Positions 47,883-61,321 are shown, numbered from the stretch's first letter. The stretch is DNA of 64,000 bases from Sporodiniella umbellata (GCA_025677835.1 JAIXMR010000002.1:62001-126000); one strand, 5' to 3'. Numbers and translations are program-made. The notes: generated by a model not told the origin, from the sequence alone.

Positions 47883-49012
47883 ATGAGCTTATTTAATCGC
47901 CTGAAATCTAACTCTATAACAAGTATCAAGTCCCCTACTACAGGCAGTACAGAGAAATATGGTCCAGTGGTGCATAAACCCAAGTTGGAGCTTGACAGCT
48001 ACACACCCTTCGAACAGCCAGTCCCAACACAGGAGCAGCAGGAAGGGTTACGGAAACTTAAAGAATATATAGAATCTACAATGCTTCCAGAAACTCATGA
48101 ATATTACCCCAATGAGCGCGGTTTTTTAACAGAAGCTACTTTAAAACGCTATATGCGTGCTAGAAAATGGAATTATGAGGTAATTTGCAAAAAAAAAAAA
48201 AAAAAAAAAAAGACAAAAGCAGTCATGTTAAAACCATTGCCAGAATGCAAAATCCATGCTAGAAAACACTGTTCTCTGGAGAAGAGACTATAAGCCTGAC
48301 CAGCTTGACCCTGACTACATTAGACCCGAGGTTTGTATCTGTACATAGAATCGAGTTTATCTTGAATTGTTACTGAAAATTTTTTAGGCAGAAACAGGAA
48401 AAATGTATTTCAATGGGTTTGACAAAGCAGGGCGTCCTGTGTGGATTATGAGACCTCGACTTCAGAACTCAAAAGACGCAGAGAGACAAGTGAAGCACAT
48501 TGTATATAGTTTAGAACGCGGCATAAGACTGATGCCAGAAAAAGTAGAAAACATTGCGATTATTGTAGACTTTAAAGACTCTTCTGCTTCACACAACCCT
48601 AGCGTAGCTACATGCAAAAAATTCCTAGACATTTTAGGAAACCATTATCCTGAAAGGCTGGGCATCGCTTTTGTAGTGAAATGTAAGTTTTCTTTAAGCA
48701 ATCATATTTTCATGGTTACTAACTATATTATATATACTAGCGCCCTGGTTTTTTTTTGCTACCTTTAAAATGATATCGCCTTTTATGGACCCAGTGACGA
48801 AAAACAAAATTAAGTTTGTTCATGACTCAAAAGAAGAAAGTGATACAAAAAGCACCAGCAACGAATGGGTTCACATCAAAGACTATATCGAGCCAGACCA
48901 ATTAGAGGTCGATTTTGGTGGACGTTTCAACTTTTTGTTTGAAATAGGAGCCTACTGGTCTTCCCTCCTTGAAAAGACTGGAAATCCATACAAAGTGATT
49001 GATTACAAATAA
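47883..49012 (+). CDS. CRAL-TRIO (Sec14-like) lipid-transfer protein
   Basis: Predicted phosphatidylinositol or related lipid transfer protein of the cytosol, binding one lipid in the CRAL-TRIO pocket. Four exons (introns 48180-48243, 48331-48387, 48683-48740) give 316 residues, the usual size. N-terminal CRAL-TRIO_N part: LTEATLKRYMRARKWNYE followed by MLENTVLWRRDYKPD. The lipid-binding domain has GKMYFNGFDKAGRPVWIMRP, IAIIVDFKDSS, LGNHYPERLGIAFVVK, PWFFFATFKMISPFMDP and TKNKIKFV. The C terminus carries DYIEPDQLEVDFGG, the usual closing motif. The start at 47883 is preferred over 47838 because the upstream codons encode only hydrophobic, T-rich leader sequence. Closest in look to the fungal PDR16/SFH group, but the exact branch is inferred. 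Confidence 0.9.
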
Positions 49013-50525
49013 AAGGAACAAAAAAGAAAAAAAATATTAGGCTACATTATACTTCAGCTACAGAGGGCACCTTGTACTTAGACGATTCAATCTCCGCTTT
49101 CTAGACATTATTTTAATCCATAGCCAGTCAAAATTCTACCTTTATAAAAAAAAACTACAGTTTCTGAGGAACAATAGCTCGTTCTTGAAAACAGATAAAA
49201 TAAACAGTGATTGCAGCAGAATCGTATTGCTCTCACTTTTCGAAATACCAACAAGTATAAACAACCCCGAATGTTCGGAACCCCGTACTTGCGATATCGG
49301 CACGTGAAAAACAAACGTCTTCACAAACAGAAACATCTTGAGCTTGAAGAACTTTTTCCTGCAACAGATAAAATTAGTCGTTGGGCTTTTAGATTCAGAA
49401 ATTGCGGCTCTTTAAAGTACCATACAGGTTACTGTGTGTGAAATAAAATGTAAACCTGCTGTGCTGCTATACAAACACTTTGAGCAGCCAGCATACTACC
49501 TATAACATTCAATAAAATAAACACCGGGTGCTTCTATAAAAGCTTAGAAATCATCTCGAATCGCAGCCTCCTCTTATATATAAATTATTAGACTTTTTAT
49601 AGAGCGGCGAAGAGCTAACGATAAATATACACTATAACAAAAAAAGCAAAAATTTATATTTTCTGTTTAGGACCCCAAAGCGTGTATTACAGGCGTTTTA
49701 TATCGTTTAAAAAAAAAAAAAGTTTGTGCCCTGTATTGACGCTTGATTAGCCTACCAACACTTATCTTGTATAGGTTTTTTTAATGTAAGCGAACTGAAC
49801 GTGTATTTAAGTTTTTAAAAAACATTTCTTATTCTATAGTATATTTTGATGTTTTTCAAAAATCTAGATTTGTAACATTGCCTTTTTCTCAAGAAAAAAA
49901 GTACTTGAAAAAACAAATTCATTGCTCTTCATTCTTTTCAAGAGTTTTTCTTATGTACGAAATGTTATGTGTATCTTCACATTTGTTTTCGACTTTCTTT
50001 TATAACATTACTATCACCTTCATCTAGCTTAATATTTACCCTCTTTCTTTCTAACTGTAGCCACTAAAGACGTTGAGGCTTCATCACAACACATTTCATC
50101 GTTATACAAGTCGCTCTTTTCATTTCAGAAATAATCCTTTCAGGTGATTCTTTATGGTTCAAAAATCCTGATATATATAACCGTCCAAAAATCCTTTCTT
50201 TACAAAACTTCGCTGTTTTTTGACAGTTATTTTATTTCGAAAACCTCCAAAATGCATGGCTGTGACACCGGTCGATATAGGTATAATAGTTCCTTAGGTA
50301 TCATTTTCACTTTTGTTAGTATATTCTACTTTTCTTTAGGGCTTTTGTTTATTCACTTTACTTGAAATTTTTTTCTTGGTAGCGATCTTATTTCAATATA
50401 AATGACAATATAAATATATATAGTTTCAGTAGCTATACATAACAGAGCTCCGATTCTTACTGTAGCTGTATCTTCAATACTGAATCTGACACGAGCATTT
50501 TTAAGCCGACTATTTACCCCTTTTT

Positions 50526-50571
50526 ATCGATAGAAATACAGTTTAATTATCGATAGAAATACAGTTTAATT
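50526..50571. repeat. Perfect 23-bp tandem duplication
   Basis: The unit ATCGATAGAAATACAGTTTA plus ATT occurs twice in direct succession (50526-50548 and 50549-50571) without mismatch, in otherwise unique AT-rich intergenic DNA. It may be a replication-slippage product; the two exact copies imply recent origin. Confidence 0.85.
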
Positions 50572-50890
50572 ATAAAATACAAGACAGTACCTTTTTACTT
50601 AGTGAGTTTTGGAAATGAGCTCATGGTTTGTCTATAAAATTATTGGCATTACCCCTTATTATAAAGCAGAGACTCTTAGTGAGTCAGGTTTAGATATACC
50701 TATCATTTACAAATTTCAAGTTAGTATATTGTTATCGCTACATTCGAAAATGATTTGAAAGAAATAGTTGGTTGTATATTACCGCTTTTTACCTTATTTT
50801 TGGTTCAAGTTTTAGCATGATGATGTTTTCCAGGAGAGTGTCAAGATTGTTAGCATTACTTGTGAGAATTTTTTACAAAACTAAATGTTT

Positions 50891-51289
50891 TTACTCTTTT
50901 TTCGATCTTCCTGACCACTTTAAAGTAATTTCATTGCCAAGGACACAGAAAGAAGGTAAGCTTAATTTTAAATCCCGAGTGTGTAAATCGCTTTCTTTGC
51001 AGTTCATTTTAGATCTATGACAACAGTTCTCTTCTTTCGAAAGGTCTATAACAGCCGTTGTATTCTGGAAGCAGTCGTTAATCTGTGACTTCAATCCAAC
51101 AAAGTCTTTGAACTGTATAGTAATAAAGAAAGGTTTTGACCCTTGATTTAGGTTCATGACGTTTATTTTGTCTTTCTTCTCTGAGAAAAGACCAAAATCC
51201 GTAGATTCGATCGTATACCAACTACTAAAATCATTAGGCATCCTTTTCAGTAGTTGTTGAGACTCTACCATATTAAAACGAAACACCAA
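50891..51289 (-). CDS. Hypothetical ORF, 132 codons, unknown
   Basis: The longest unexplained open frame in the gene-poor region. It starts MVFRFNMVESQQLL (second Met at 51271) and has mixed composition with internal NQGSKPFFITIQFKDFVG and a Cys pair (ENCCHRSKMNC). There is no hydrophobic segment and no known motif. In AT-rich DNA, 132 codons without a stop is unlikely by chance, but no splice-linked exons or family match were found. It could be a single-exon small gene, one exon of a larger gene, or a relic. Confidence 0.28.
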   Translation of the reverse strand: MVFRFNMVESQQLLKRMPNDFSSWYTIESTDFGLFSEKKDKINVMNLNQGSKPFFITIQFKDFVGLKSQINDCFQNTTAVIDLSKEENCCHRSKMNCKESDLHTRDLKLSLPSFCVLGNEITLKWSGRSKKE

Positions 51290-54200
51290 AAAAAGAGAAA
51301 AAAGAAAACAAAGAAAAGTATGATGAAACTTACATCAATATGGATACACAAGTAAATGTATTGATTTAGCTTAGTTTATTGCAATAAAAGAGGATGCTTT
51401 TAGGGAAATGCGCATAAAAAATCTGTTTCATAGTAAGTTAACTCAGATGCTTTTTCGTAAGAACATATAAATCATCTAAGAGAGCTTGTGTGCTATTCTT
51501 CATAAACGTTTTCTTAAAAAATGGCTTGACCAAGGTCTTGTTTCATTCAATATAACAAATTCAATAGCAAATTGCATCTTTACGAAAAGCTCAGTAGAGC
51601 TCATTCTCATTGTCTGGCATGAAACGAAGTATGCCTTTATTAACACTGTATGTGCTGTCTTATTCTTCAATATTATATTCTAAATCTTTATGGCATTTCT
51701 GGCTTTGATATAAAATGCAAATATTTATGCGAGACTACGTACTCTCTTTTCCTGAGTGTCTTAAAGACTTTACTAATATAAACGGTAAGAAGGCCCAGTA
51801 AAATAAAGGTACAAAAAATTACTTTTCAAGACTAAATAAACATTTATTGTTGTTTATAAACCTCAACCCAGATCTTGGACTTTTAAAAGGTCTTAGAGAA
51901 AAGCGTTTGTATGTAGTGTAAGATACCCTTAAATAGCGACTGCTGTTATGGGTCAATGAAGAATTGTCAAGGAGAGCAATTTTTTTTTAGAATTTCTAAC
52001 AATAAATAGAAAAAATGAGGTAAAGGGTTGCATAGGCTGCTAGCTTTGGTTTGTAGTTACAGCGTGGTTATTTATATTGTATCTCTTATTTAACAATTTA
52101 TAAAACAAAGCAAATCTACAGATACAAGCTACATACAAGCCTATAGAAAAGAAAAAATATGATTGAATTCTGAGTATGGTTGAACAAATCAAAAGAATAT
52201 CGCATTTAATATGAATTTTTAATAGCACTTTACTAGTATCTTGGACTAGTCAAAAGTTATATTTTTCTAGGGTGCTATTTAATGCAAATCGACACATATT
52301 TTTTTTGAGTATTTTTGAACAATCTGCCTAAGCCGTATATACAGGTTACAAGATTTGGGTTTTACTTGTTAAATACTGCTTTAGTTCACATCTAGTTGAA
52401 AAATTAGCTAGGTCAGCATCTTATTTGAAATTACTTACTTGAATTCTAATCTTGTTTAAAAATTTTTAGGCTAGGTTACAAAAACTTACCTACGCCAAAA
52501 TTAGCTAAAAAAAAATACATGAGATCACTGACACCTTATGGTTAAGCTTTTTCTGTAGACTTGATAGCACCCTGGTTTTATATTTTACTTTGAATGGTAT
52601 AATGAAAGCCCTTTTAATTAACACAGGAGAAATTTTATTCGATTAGTATGGATAACTTTATTGTTTTGAGTACTATTTTAATCTAGTTTTTTGTATTTTT
52701 CCTGGAAATTAACAGGAATGTACACCTGGTGCACATGAATACATTAGAAATAAACGCATCTATATTGGCTTTGATAGAGCATATTTTAAGATTTCCGGTA
52801 ACAGGTTGCTATAAAATTATAGAGTTGCTAACATCATATAACTATTGTGGTTGGTTCTAATGTTGCTCCGGTAGATCTATAAGCCGAGTGACAAGCCACA
52901 ATGAAAGGGCTATAATTTGGTATACAATATACAGATTAGTGTACTCCCAAGAAAGGGCTAAGATTAGATGTGAACTTTAAAGACAGTTAGAAAGTTAGAG
53001 ACATAGACAGATTATTATTGCCATTAGACATTTTTTTGTTAGATTATAAGTATTGATGACAGAATTGTTTCATTGAACAGCTAAAAGACTTACTGTTTAG
53101 CACTATATCGTGCTCGGCATAGAATTCTTTTTTTCATGCTCCAAACTTTTGTATTTTTAAATAGGAGGCATTTTGAAGACGTTCGTTTTTTGAAGGCAAA
53201 GTGTGTATGTAACTTCGACAAAATTCAAACATAGCCACATGCGTTTTTTTATTTATGTTTTGTTTTATCTTTGGTATCACTTAAAAAACATACACAATTG
53301 TTAAATTAACCATATAGGATCAGATAATAGTAATAATAAAAGTTTCTAGAGAAACTTTTTTAGAGAAGTGCACACCCCGTTTTGGTCTTCTAATTTCTAC
53401 TAATTATGGTAAAACAACCTAGTTCCGCTCGAGGCATTATGCAGCTTTCAAGCTTAGTTTTAATAGTCAATAATCATATGACATACATCTTTTATTTCTA
53501 AAGTATATTTGTGGATAATCAGTGCTTTTATTATGCAGGGAAAACTAAACAAAACACACATATATAATAGACCTTCTATGTAAAACAAATCGAACAAATA
53601 GGATCGAATTTCCAATCCTTGTTTTTCAAAAAAAAAAAAAAAAAGAACAAGTGATTTGGGTAAATACTGACCAGCAAGATTTGCCCAGTGATATCTTTTA
53701 TCACAACCAATTATTTCCAGTACTAAAGGCCGTTATCATTTTGAGCGACGAGCGACTCTAGAAAGCACAAAAGATAGAACTATCAGAAAATCCTACTTGA
53801 TGCTTTTCATTTCACAAGTCGTTTCCAATTCTAAATAGGAAAGGATAGACGGTAAATAAAAGACAATATCTTGACATTTTTGCTTCCGCAAAGACACAAG
53901 GAGTGAGCTTACCAGTGTACCTGTGTATGTGTGTGCATGTACGTGTACGTAGGTGTACATGGGTGTGTCTTTATTCTATTTGCTGCAAGATGGACTCTAA
54001 AAAAACCTTATGTATATTGTGTTCAAGACGTTTAAATAAAAAAAACTCGGCCTATGTGATATTAAGACGGTTACAACATGTATCACTTTACTCATTATCA
54101 AATTACACAAGATAAGAGTTAGCATAGTTCCTCTATTGTTTTAGCTTCTTGAGAAAAGATTTTTTACCGCGACTTGTATGTCAGTTTTTTTTTATTTTGA

Positions 54201-54580
54201 TAATTAGGTTTGAGGTTGCAGTGAAACAAAGCTTATTCATTGTTACCATTTATGGGCTTTATGCGACTTTACTACTTAAAGTGCAAACATTTTCTTGGTA
54301 GAGCAAACCATCCAGTGCCCTATAGGATACTAAATTTTCATATAACGGTATTTGGAAAAAAATATGAGCATAGCACAGATACGATCTCGTGCTACTTAAA
54401 CTAGAGTGCTTAGTAGTTGAAATTTAGCTTCATAGCTGAAACGATTGGCAAAGGTGAATTTGTGGTGCCATCCGTTTAAACTTAGTTGTTATTGTTATTA
54501 TGGACTTAACCATAGTCTGAAACTCAGAAAAAAAAGGGGGGACAAAAATTGCTAAAGTCCATGTATTATTATTATTATAT

Positions 54581-55614
54581 TTAAAAGTTTAGAAAAGAGA
54601 AAAAAGATTTTAAAGCAGGCTTTACAGGCTTTTGCTTTAAGCTCTCCTCTATATTGAGATTAATGTTACAACTGTTGGCACTGCTAATACTACTACTACT
54701 ACTACAAGTACTAGTGCATGCTAATAGAGGAAGTAGAACACCAGTTACATCCAAAGGAAACTGAAAATTCATTGTATAATCAGGTTCTTGACTGCTACTA
54801 AACACACAAGATATCCAAATGGAATGCTCCACAGAAACGCTTTGGCTCTTAACTGAAGGTAGCAACATAGGGTGATCCAATTCAAACTCAATAGAACAAG
54901 GTTCAGACCACGTAGCATTGGGCGCACCAAGTAGCTCGGAAGTAGTCATTAGTACATGCTGTTGATTTTCACAACTAAAAATAACGTTAATGTTTCAGGT
55001 TCCATTCTTTTTTTTTATTTTATTTTGGTATTTGGGCCTTACTTTTTATAACGTACAGACTGGACAATTTGACAGGTAACCAAACAATAAGCGTGTGTAT
55101 TGGAATTAGATCTTAATCGGACGGATAAACCAAGATCGTTTGTGCAAGAAAGATCAAACGCGCTTGGAAATTCAAACTCGTATTGCCATTTGCTGCTAGA
55201 CTCTTTTGCAATACCCCAAAAAACTCTTCTTGGTATAACAGCATACGATTTGTAGAAGTGAACGCTTTGTACAGCTGTCTCTAACAGAGAATGAGCCAGC
55301 ACTCGATAGTGGATACCAGCTTCTTTGTTTTGAAAAGAAATTGGGATGTTGTTAGGGACAGGCACTGTGAAAGGCAACCGACACTTTTCTCCGGAGATGG
55401 TCCAATCTGCTTTAGGTAGATGGAAAGTGTCGTCTAGTATCACTCTTGTCTCCTTGGAAGTCTGTTCTTCACCCAGCAGCTGCAGCTGTATACTCCATGT
55501 AGGTACACTCTTTGAATAAAGCTCAATAAAGCCAGTGATCTGGCTTATTGAATTAGGTCGAAAACCATCTAAAGGAACAACATCTTGATTTAAAAAGATT
55601 TGAATACTTGTCAT
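54581..55614 (-). CDS. Arrestin-fold protein (alpha-arrestin-like)
   Basis: Predicted adaptor with an arrestin N-terminal beta-sandwich; fungal alpha-arrestins link membrane cargo to Rsp5 ubiquitin ligase for endocytosis. Two exons (intron 54975-55042) give 321 residues. Seen: start MTSIQIFLNQDVVPLDGF, then ISQITGFIELYSKSVPTW, LPFTVPVPNNIPISFQNKE and IHYRVLAHSLL, the strand order of Arrestin_N; the C-terminal part has VKSQSVSVEHSIWISCVFS. A Ser/Thr run (STCSSSSSISS) near the C terminus is low complexity. No PPxY motif is visible, so direct Rsp5 binding is not supported. Start is taken at 55614 because the upstream frame is poly-Phe from an A/T tract. It lies about 300 bp from the next minus-strand gene. 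Confidence 0.78.
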
Positions 55615-55910
55615 TAACAGAAAAAAAAAAAACAAAAGAAAAAAGAAAAAAAGAAAAAAAAAGAAAATTTATATTTTTTAATGAAATTTCGCTCCCCTTC
55701 ACTATCTCTCTTAAATATGAATACTACTCTATATATATCCATTCGCGCATGTTAGCATTGTCTTTTTTTTTTTACAAGTACTCCTGTCTTCCCCTCTTGA
55801 CACTCATAAGACTCATTATCTTTTTTATATATGTTTTATTATTAAATAGCGCGTTGGTTGTGTATAAATATTGATATAGTGTAACGACATGTGAGTTGGG
55901 CTGTTATTGT

Positions 55911-57393
55911 TCATAAATGACGAGACATTTCTGCCTCTGTATTACAGTTTTTAAACTGTCGCAACTGCAATAAAGCTTCTTCTTCTGGAATATCCAACAT
56001 CTTGGTTATCTTGCTCGTTGATTTTTCCTGCAAAAGGGTCATGTCAAGTCCCATATCGTCATCATAGTCTATTTCCTGCTCGTTCACAATAGTCGGCCTA
56101 ATCGTTCTGGTGGCAAAAAAGCCGTCATCTTCCACTGCTGCATTCTTCTTTGTGAATGTTGGAAGACAAGGTTTTTTAGAGTTTGTGTTTAATCTATGAT
56201 AACCTCGACGTGCAACTCTTATCCAGGTACGGCGTATTCTTTGTGTAACCACTCTTACGAAACGTTTTGCTTTATTTCCCTCATCATCTTCATCTTCAGA
56301 TTCGTACGAGTCATATACAGGTCTTCTATTCAGATACTCTATAGTAGTCATGTTCATTCTACCTACGCAAAGGTTAATCAGACTACCTTTTCTTTCTGTC
56401 CCGCTGAGGTTACCTAATTGGATATGAAAGATAAACAATCGACTGATAGCCAGGAAAGAAGCAAAAGCAAACAAGCTGATGACCAGAGTCAGTCCTATGC
56501 TGATTTGCTCTAGCCTCTTGACAGAGCTATGGATTTCTATCGAAAACAGGCGGAATGCTATTTTTTTTTTTTGGTCCATTTAATACGCTATTATGACTTT
56601 TGAGTTACCCTGAGCAAGAAATAAATTTCTTTCGTATAAGATTAGGAGAACAACATGCAATGCTGTATAGGTATACCAAGCAAGAGCCAAAAAAGCGCAA
56701 CATACAAGTGCCAGGAAAATTCTAAGGTTTGTTTGTTTAGATAGGGGTTGTGCTGTTTCAGTTTGTTTTTTTTTTTTGTTTATTTTCTGTCTCGGAAAGA
56801 AAAAAAAACGCCAAAGCTGTTTACCTGTAGTTTTTTTTCCCGATGCAACAGTTAAGCCATTTACAGTGATGGTCCATAGTGTCCACACATTTATTGCACA
56901 ATTTACAATGTCGTGTGCTTTTGGGTCTAGAGACATAATGAACAACGCCGCTAGTTGTTGCAATTCAAATCACTTACACCTTTACTCGACAAATGCCGCA
57001 GATATTTGTTCTTCCATCAATAACAGGTATACCAAACTGTTTCACAAATGTTTGGCTTCGGCTAACTTGTTGCTCTTTCACTACAATATCCTCTGTGTCT
57101 ATACAGGAAGTGATAACGCTCAAGATCTTCACCAAAAGGCTTAGAAGCAACATGAGTCTACTATTCCAAGTTTCCCAAATACTTTCAGGCACCCAATGGG
57201 TATACGTTTCCTCTAATGTCGCTTGAGCTGAATTGTTGGTAATGAAGCGAGTCAAGAATCCAAAGAATGCAAAGTCCAAAAGCAATAAACTGGTCCACTG
57301 TATTAAAAAATAGGTATCTAAAGGTAAGCTGTAGCCATGCTTTCTATACCAATCGTTTTTTTCCCAGTATTGGTTGTTTTGAAAAAAAAACAT
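55911..57393 (-). CDS. DHHC-type protein S-palmitoyltransferase
   Basis: Membrane enzyme that attaches palmitate to protein cysteines, normally in Golgi, ER or plasma membrane. Five exons (introns 56363-56413, 56558-56608, 56722-56824, 56927-56977) give about 408 residues. N-terminal [17 protein letters not shown] is followed by a hydrophobic span. The Cys-rich domain reads CGICRVKV, then [20 protein letters not shown] and [11 protein letters not shown], with the catalytic DHHC intact. Two further hydrophobic spans follow ([27 protein letters not shown]), then the TTxE motif as TTIEY. The C-terminal tail is cytosolic, with an acidic [12 protein letters not shown] stretch and a basic patch. 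The topology matches the ZDHHC1/11-like branch. The start is provisional, since the first codons lie in a T-rich run after a possible upstream splice acceptor. Confidence 0.88.
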
Positions 57394-58509
57394 ACACCAG
57401 ATTCACTGTTAAAAACAAGAAAAAAAGAGTGAAATTAGACTTTCTCCTTGAATTCTTTTTCCAGCTCCACTTTGTCACCTCTCCCTTAAGCTCTTTCCTT
57501 CCCCTCCCCCTCCTCCTTTTTTTCAGTAGAAAAAAAAAAAACGAGCTAAAGCAAGCTAATGTTGGTAGCTTTTTCCAATTTGTGTGCTGATGCTGAACAA
57601 ATAAAGCTTGTTCTTTTTGAGGAAAATATCAAGACGTCTATTGTTCTTCACTTGCAGTACGATTTGTTCAAGAAGCAGTCTTGAAAAAGTGAAGCAATTC
57701 TCACTTATAAGCTTCTAACTTAAGTAATATTTTCTTTAAACGAGAGGAGGATATCCTTTTATGTGTAAAGTAAGGTTTGAAGAGATTAACTTTGAACTGG
57801 TGCTCTGAAGGATAAACCAATTTAAGAAAGTAACACACAGGATTTTAACCTAAAAAGTTATAAAATCCAAATCCCAGACAACCACTAAGTTTCTGATGCC
57901 GTCGTGTAACACATACCGATCTATGGCTTTGTACTACTTCAAAAGCTGCCTTAGTAAATACATACTCCATCTTGGCACGTCAAGGGCAATTGTGTGCGTA
58001 TATATATGCAGTTTTATCACTAATGTTTTTGTATCGCTCTGTTTCAACACCAAAAGCCAAAAACTATTTTCTTTTCCAAGTAGGCTTTGAGGTTCAGTAA
58101 AAAAACGCCAATAGAAGGAAAGCGAAAGTACTTTAAAAGGGAAAATGAGCTAAAATGCATAGTGAAAACCTCTCTATCACTGTCGTGTGTTTTGTGTTTC
58201 ATTAGCGAGGCATTGTATACGGCAACGCTATCTACTGGTGGCATAAATGAAAACAGGTATTAAACATAAGGGCATGTTTCGGCTCTTTTACACCGCTAGA
58301 AAGTCTGATTGTGTTTTTGCCATTACAAATCGGTTTTTACTGAGTTTGTACGTTTAAATTCAGGATACTTCAAATGCTTCCACCAATTGATCACCAACTG
58401 TATTTATAACAAGAATAAAGCAAGGACCAAATAATATACTATAGATGGAGTGGGTGCAGTCCTATATATAAAAGTCAACTAGTAGCAGAAACAGGCTTGT
58501 TTCTTTAGT

Positions 58510-58996
58510 TTGTCGCGATAACGCCTTTTCGGAAAGGACACTGGCAAACGATGCTGAGAGTGAAAACGTCAATGGACATTTGTCAAACCTAGTTTTTGGG
58601 TCGTGAAGGAGTCAGCCCTTTGGTGTCGATTTGGATCCAAAAACACTTTTGTATACTCCGCTACGTACACGAAGCAATTCGTTGCCGGTTTTTATGCATC
58701 AAAAACTCCCCTGTTAGAAGTTACCTATAAAAAACTTTTGGCCTATACTGCCTCGTATTGGCAGTAGACCTCATAATCTTGCCCGAGCTCAAACCAAAGC
58801 CTCAACAGACCGATATTCTACGCTTCTGTTTTAATGACCGACTTTCTACCATTGAATGTATAGAAAAGTCTCTCTACTCTATGTTCACATTGTTATGGAA
58901 TCAATAGAAACGTTTACTAAGCTTAACAAAATCGATTCATAGGTTCGATACATGTACTGGTAGAAGTCGATCGTGGATACATTACGTCGCTCTGAA
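58510..58996 (+). pseudogene. Possible decayed coding sequence, unknown family
   Basis: One plus frame stays nearly open for about 160 codons (58510-58996), with only three stops, in a patch that is visibly less AT-rich than its surroundings. It reads, in pieces, PLVSIWIQKHFCILRYVHEA, FGLYCLVLAVDLIILPELKP and SIHRFDTCTGRSRSWIHYVA. The composition looks protein-like, and no motif I know is present. It could be the tail of an old mobile-element or gene copy. The evidence is the low stop density only, so confidence is low. Confidence 0.27.
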
Positions 58997-61321
58997 AAAG
59001 GTATTACATTTTATTTACTGTTCTTTTTTAATTTTCTACCTTTACGTTACTCTATCACTGGTCTGTTTTTCTTGCTGTTACTTTTACTTTGGTTGTATTT
59101 CTCAAAATAACACTAAAACTTGCCACAAAACAGTGTGTTTACTGTAGTTTGGTCAGTTGTTCTCTGTTTGTTGCAGGTTGAGTCTGTCTTCTTTAGCTTG
59201 AACGGCCTTTTAAGAACTAAGACTAGAGGTGTTAACTTAGGAGATCGGTGTTACGTTACAATAACATTCGTATTTGGTACTATGTTATAAAAAAAAGGCC
59301 AGCTTGTATTGTTTTTGACAGGGCTATACAACTCCCAGTAACGGATTTCGGCCGTTGGACTATACTCGTAGTACTCTATCTCGAACAGAACGTTTTTCAT
59401 TACACAGTCCAAAAAGGCTATCATAGCCAAACTTGTTTTGTTTTTGCAACTATAAAAAATTCAATCGTGCCTAAACAAAGATTATGAGTACTTGTTTAGA
59501 AAAGGGAAAAGCTACCGTATATTGACGGTAAGAAAAGTTCGCTAATAGTCTGTATATAATGAACCAATTAATATACTACACCATTAGCCAGTCGATAGCA
59601 GAAAAATACAGTATACCATTCTATGACAAAAAGATTGATCGATCAGACTAAAAAGAACCAAGTTTTGAGTGACTTGAAGATGGTTGTATTTTGGTTTATG
59701 TTTACAGATAAAAAAAAGGGTAGGGAAACAAAAGGTGTCTCTAGGAAACGCACCCTTACTACGAATTTCGCGCTAAAACTATTTTTCACCTATAGCTCAA
59801 AAGTCAAGCTGTTAGCCTTATGAATTTCAGTGTCAAAATGTAGTTTTTGACAGCTTGGTCTGTACACTGAAGTTACATTCTAAACCTAATGATCTGGAGT
59901 GTACTAACTTTAGCACCTTACACTAAACACGCCATACGTTATTTATCAGTCATATTTTTGCGTTACAAACAAGCGCCATTTTAACTCACTTAAAAAAAAT
60001 TGCGACTTTATATTTCAACACTCAATAAACATAAGCAGTGTACGTATAAAGTGAGGGAAGTCAGCAACAGATTCATGCTTTCCAGAAACCCAGGTGAGGG
60101 CATAATAAATTTTCCACCCTATGTCTCGGTAAAAATGTTGGCGCAAGGTTATCCGTATCTTCAGCTCAAAAAAAAAAAAGATGTGGGTATTGTGCAATTT
60201 TGAATGTGTATGGTGAACCTCGCCAAACGCTTTGGGCATTAATTTACTATTTCTTAAAGATTTTAATTTGCGACATAGACAACAGATTCTTGTATAGCGT
60301 GGGAGCTTCTGTTGCAGAGGATATGTTTACACACTTTAAATATAACAGTAAAAAAGCAAAGTAAAATAAAAGTAAACAAACAGACAGGAGGGGCTTTTTG
60401 TATAGCTTTATAATTCCCTAAATTATACCAACCTTTCAGCTGTATAACTGCGAGCAATTCTCTGTACACATGGCCTGTTTCCTTTTCAAAAAAAAAAAAA
60501 AAGAAAAGAAAAACAGTAAGCTGACGGTATGGATAGTCATTGAGAAAACAAACAATATCATCACTTTTTGGCCCCAGATTTCTGGAATAATATTTCATTA
60601 TAGCGTTCCTTTAAAAGAGAGAGATAGCGTTTAAAGGAAAAAAAGCACAAAAGGGCTGATTGAGTTGTTTGTATTATTTTGCCCAAAAGTTTCTGAAAAG
60701 CTGAGCAGTGTAGCCTTAAACAGTTGATCAAACTAACCTTTTTCTTTTTGGACAATTTAGTCTCACGATAATGGGAGGAGTTTTCACAAAATGGGCGTGG
60801 AAGTTTGCTGTGCACAAAAAAAAAAAATAGAAAAAGAATGATAGAAAAAGAAAATTAAACCGAAAATACTCAGGAAAAAAGTTAAAAAGGCCATAAAGAC
60901 CTAACACATACAACGTTCAAAGCAGAAATAGGGTGATGTTTATTATGTATTGATTATGGGTTAGAAATAAAAAAAAAAAAAAAAAGAAGATCAGGTTATT
61001 TCTATTCAATGGTCTCCAACCGTTTGATTTAAAGTATCTTGAGTCATCTGGTTATTCAAACGGAGTATAACAAACTACACCCAATTCTATTTGTAAGACA
61101 GACTTCATTGTACCCCATGAAAACTAGTCCAGTTTTGGAGATGTTCTTCGGTCTCCTGGGTAACCAATCTATTAGTCAATTCTCACCTTTGACAGCTATT
61201 TGGACGGTTGATTCTCAATTCTGTATACCAGACTAATGTAAAAGTAATGAAAATCAAAAAGAGACAAGATGTGTGAGAGTGTGCAAGCTGAGCAAAATAA
61301 CGAGCACCCTTCTATATTAAT

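Larger units (their letters stand above)
49013..54580. other. Large gene-poor region (5.6 kb)
   Basis: No gene can be supported with confidence here. Frames worth noting are 49211-49441 (+; 76 codons, Arg/Lys-rich, no Met near the start except internally), 50772-51020 (+) and 50891-51289 (-; listed separately). A perfect 23-bp tandem duplication lies at 50526-50571. The rest is AT-rich with A/T runs and dense stops in all frames. Its length is unusual for this window, where most spacers are below 1.5 kb. Confidence 0.45.

Noticed and set aside
50144..50180. GGTTCAAAAATCC, resembling a tRNA T loop
   Set aside because: No foldable cloverleaf could be drawn around it.
58940..58952. GGTTCGATAC, resembling a tRNA B box
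   Set aside because: No matching T stem, no D-box upstream at the right distance, and no acceptor stem.
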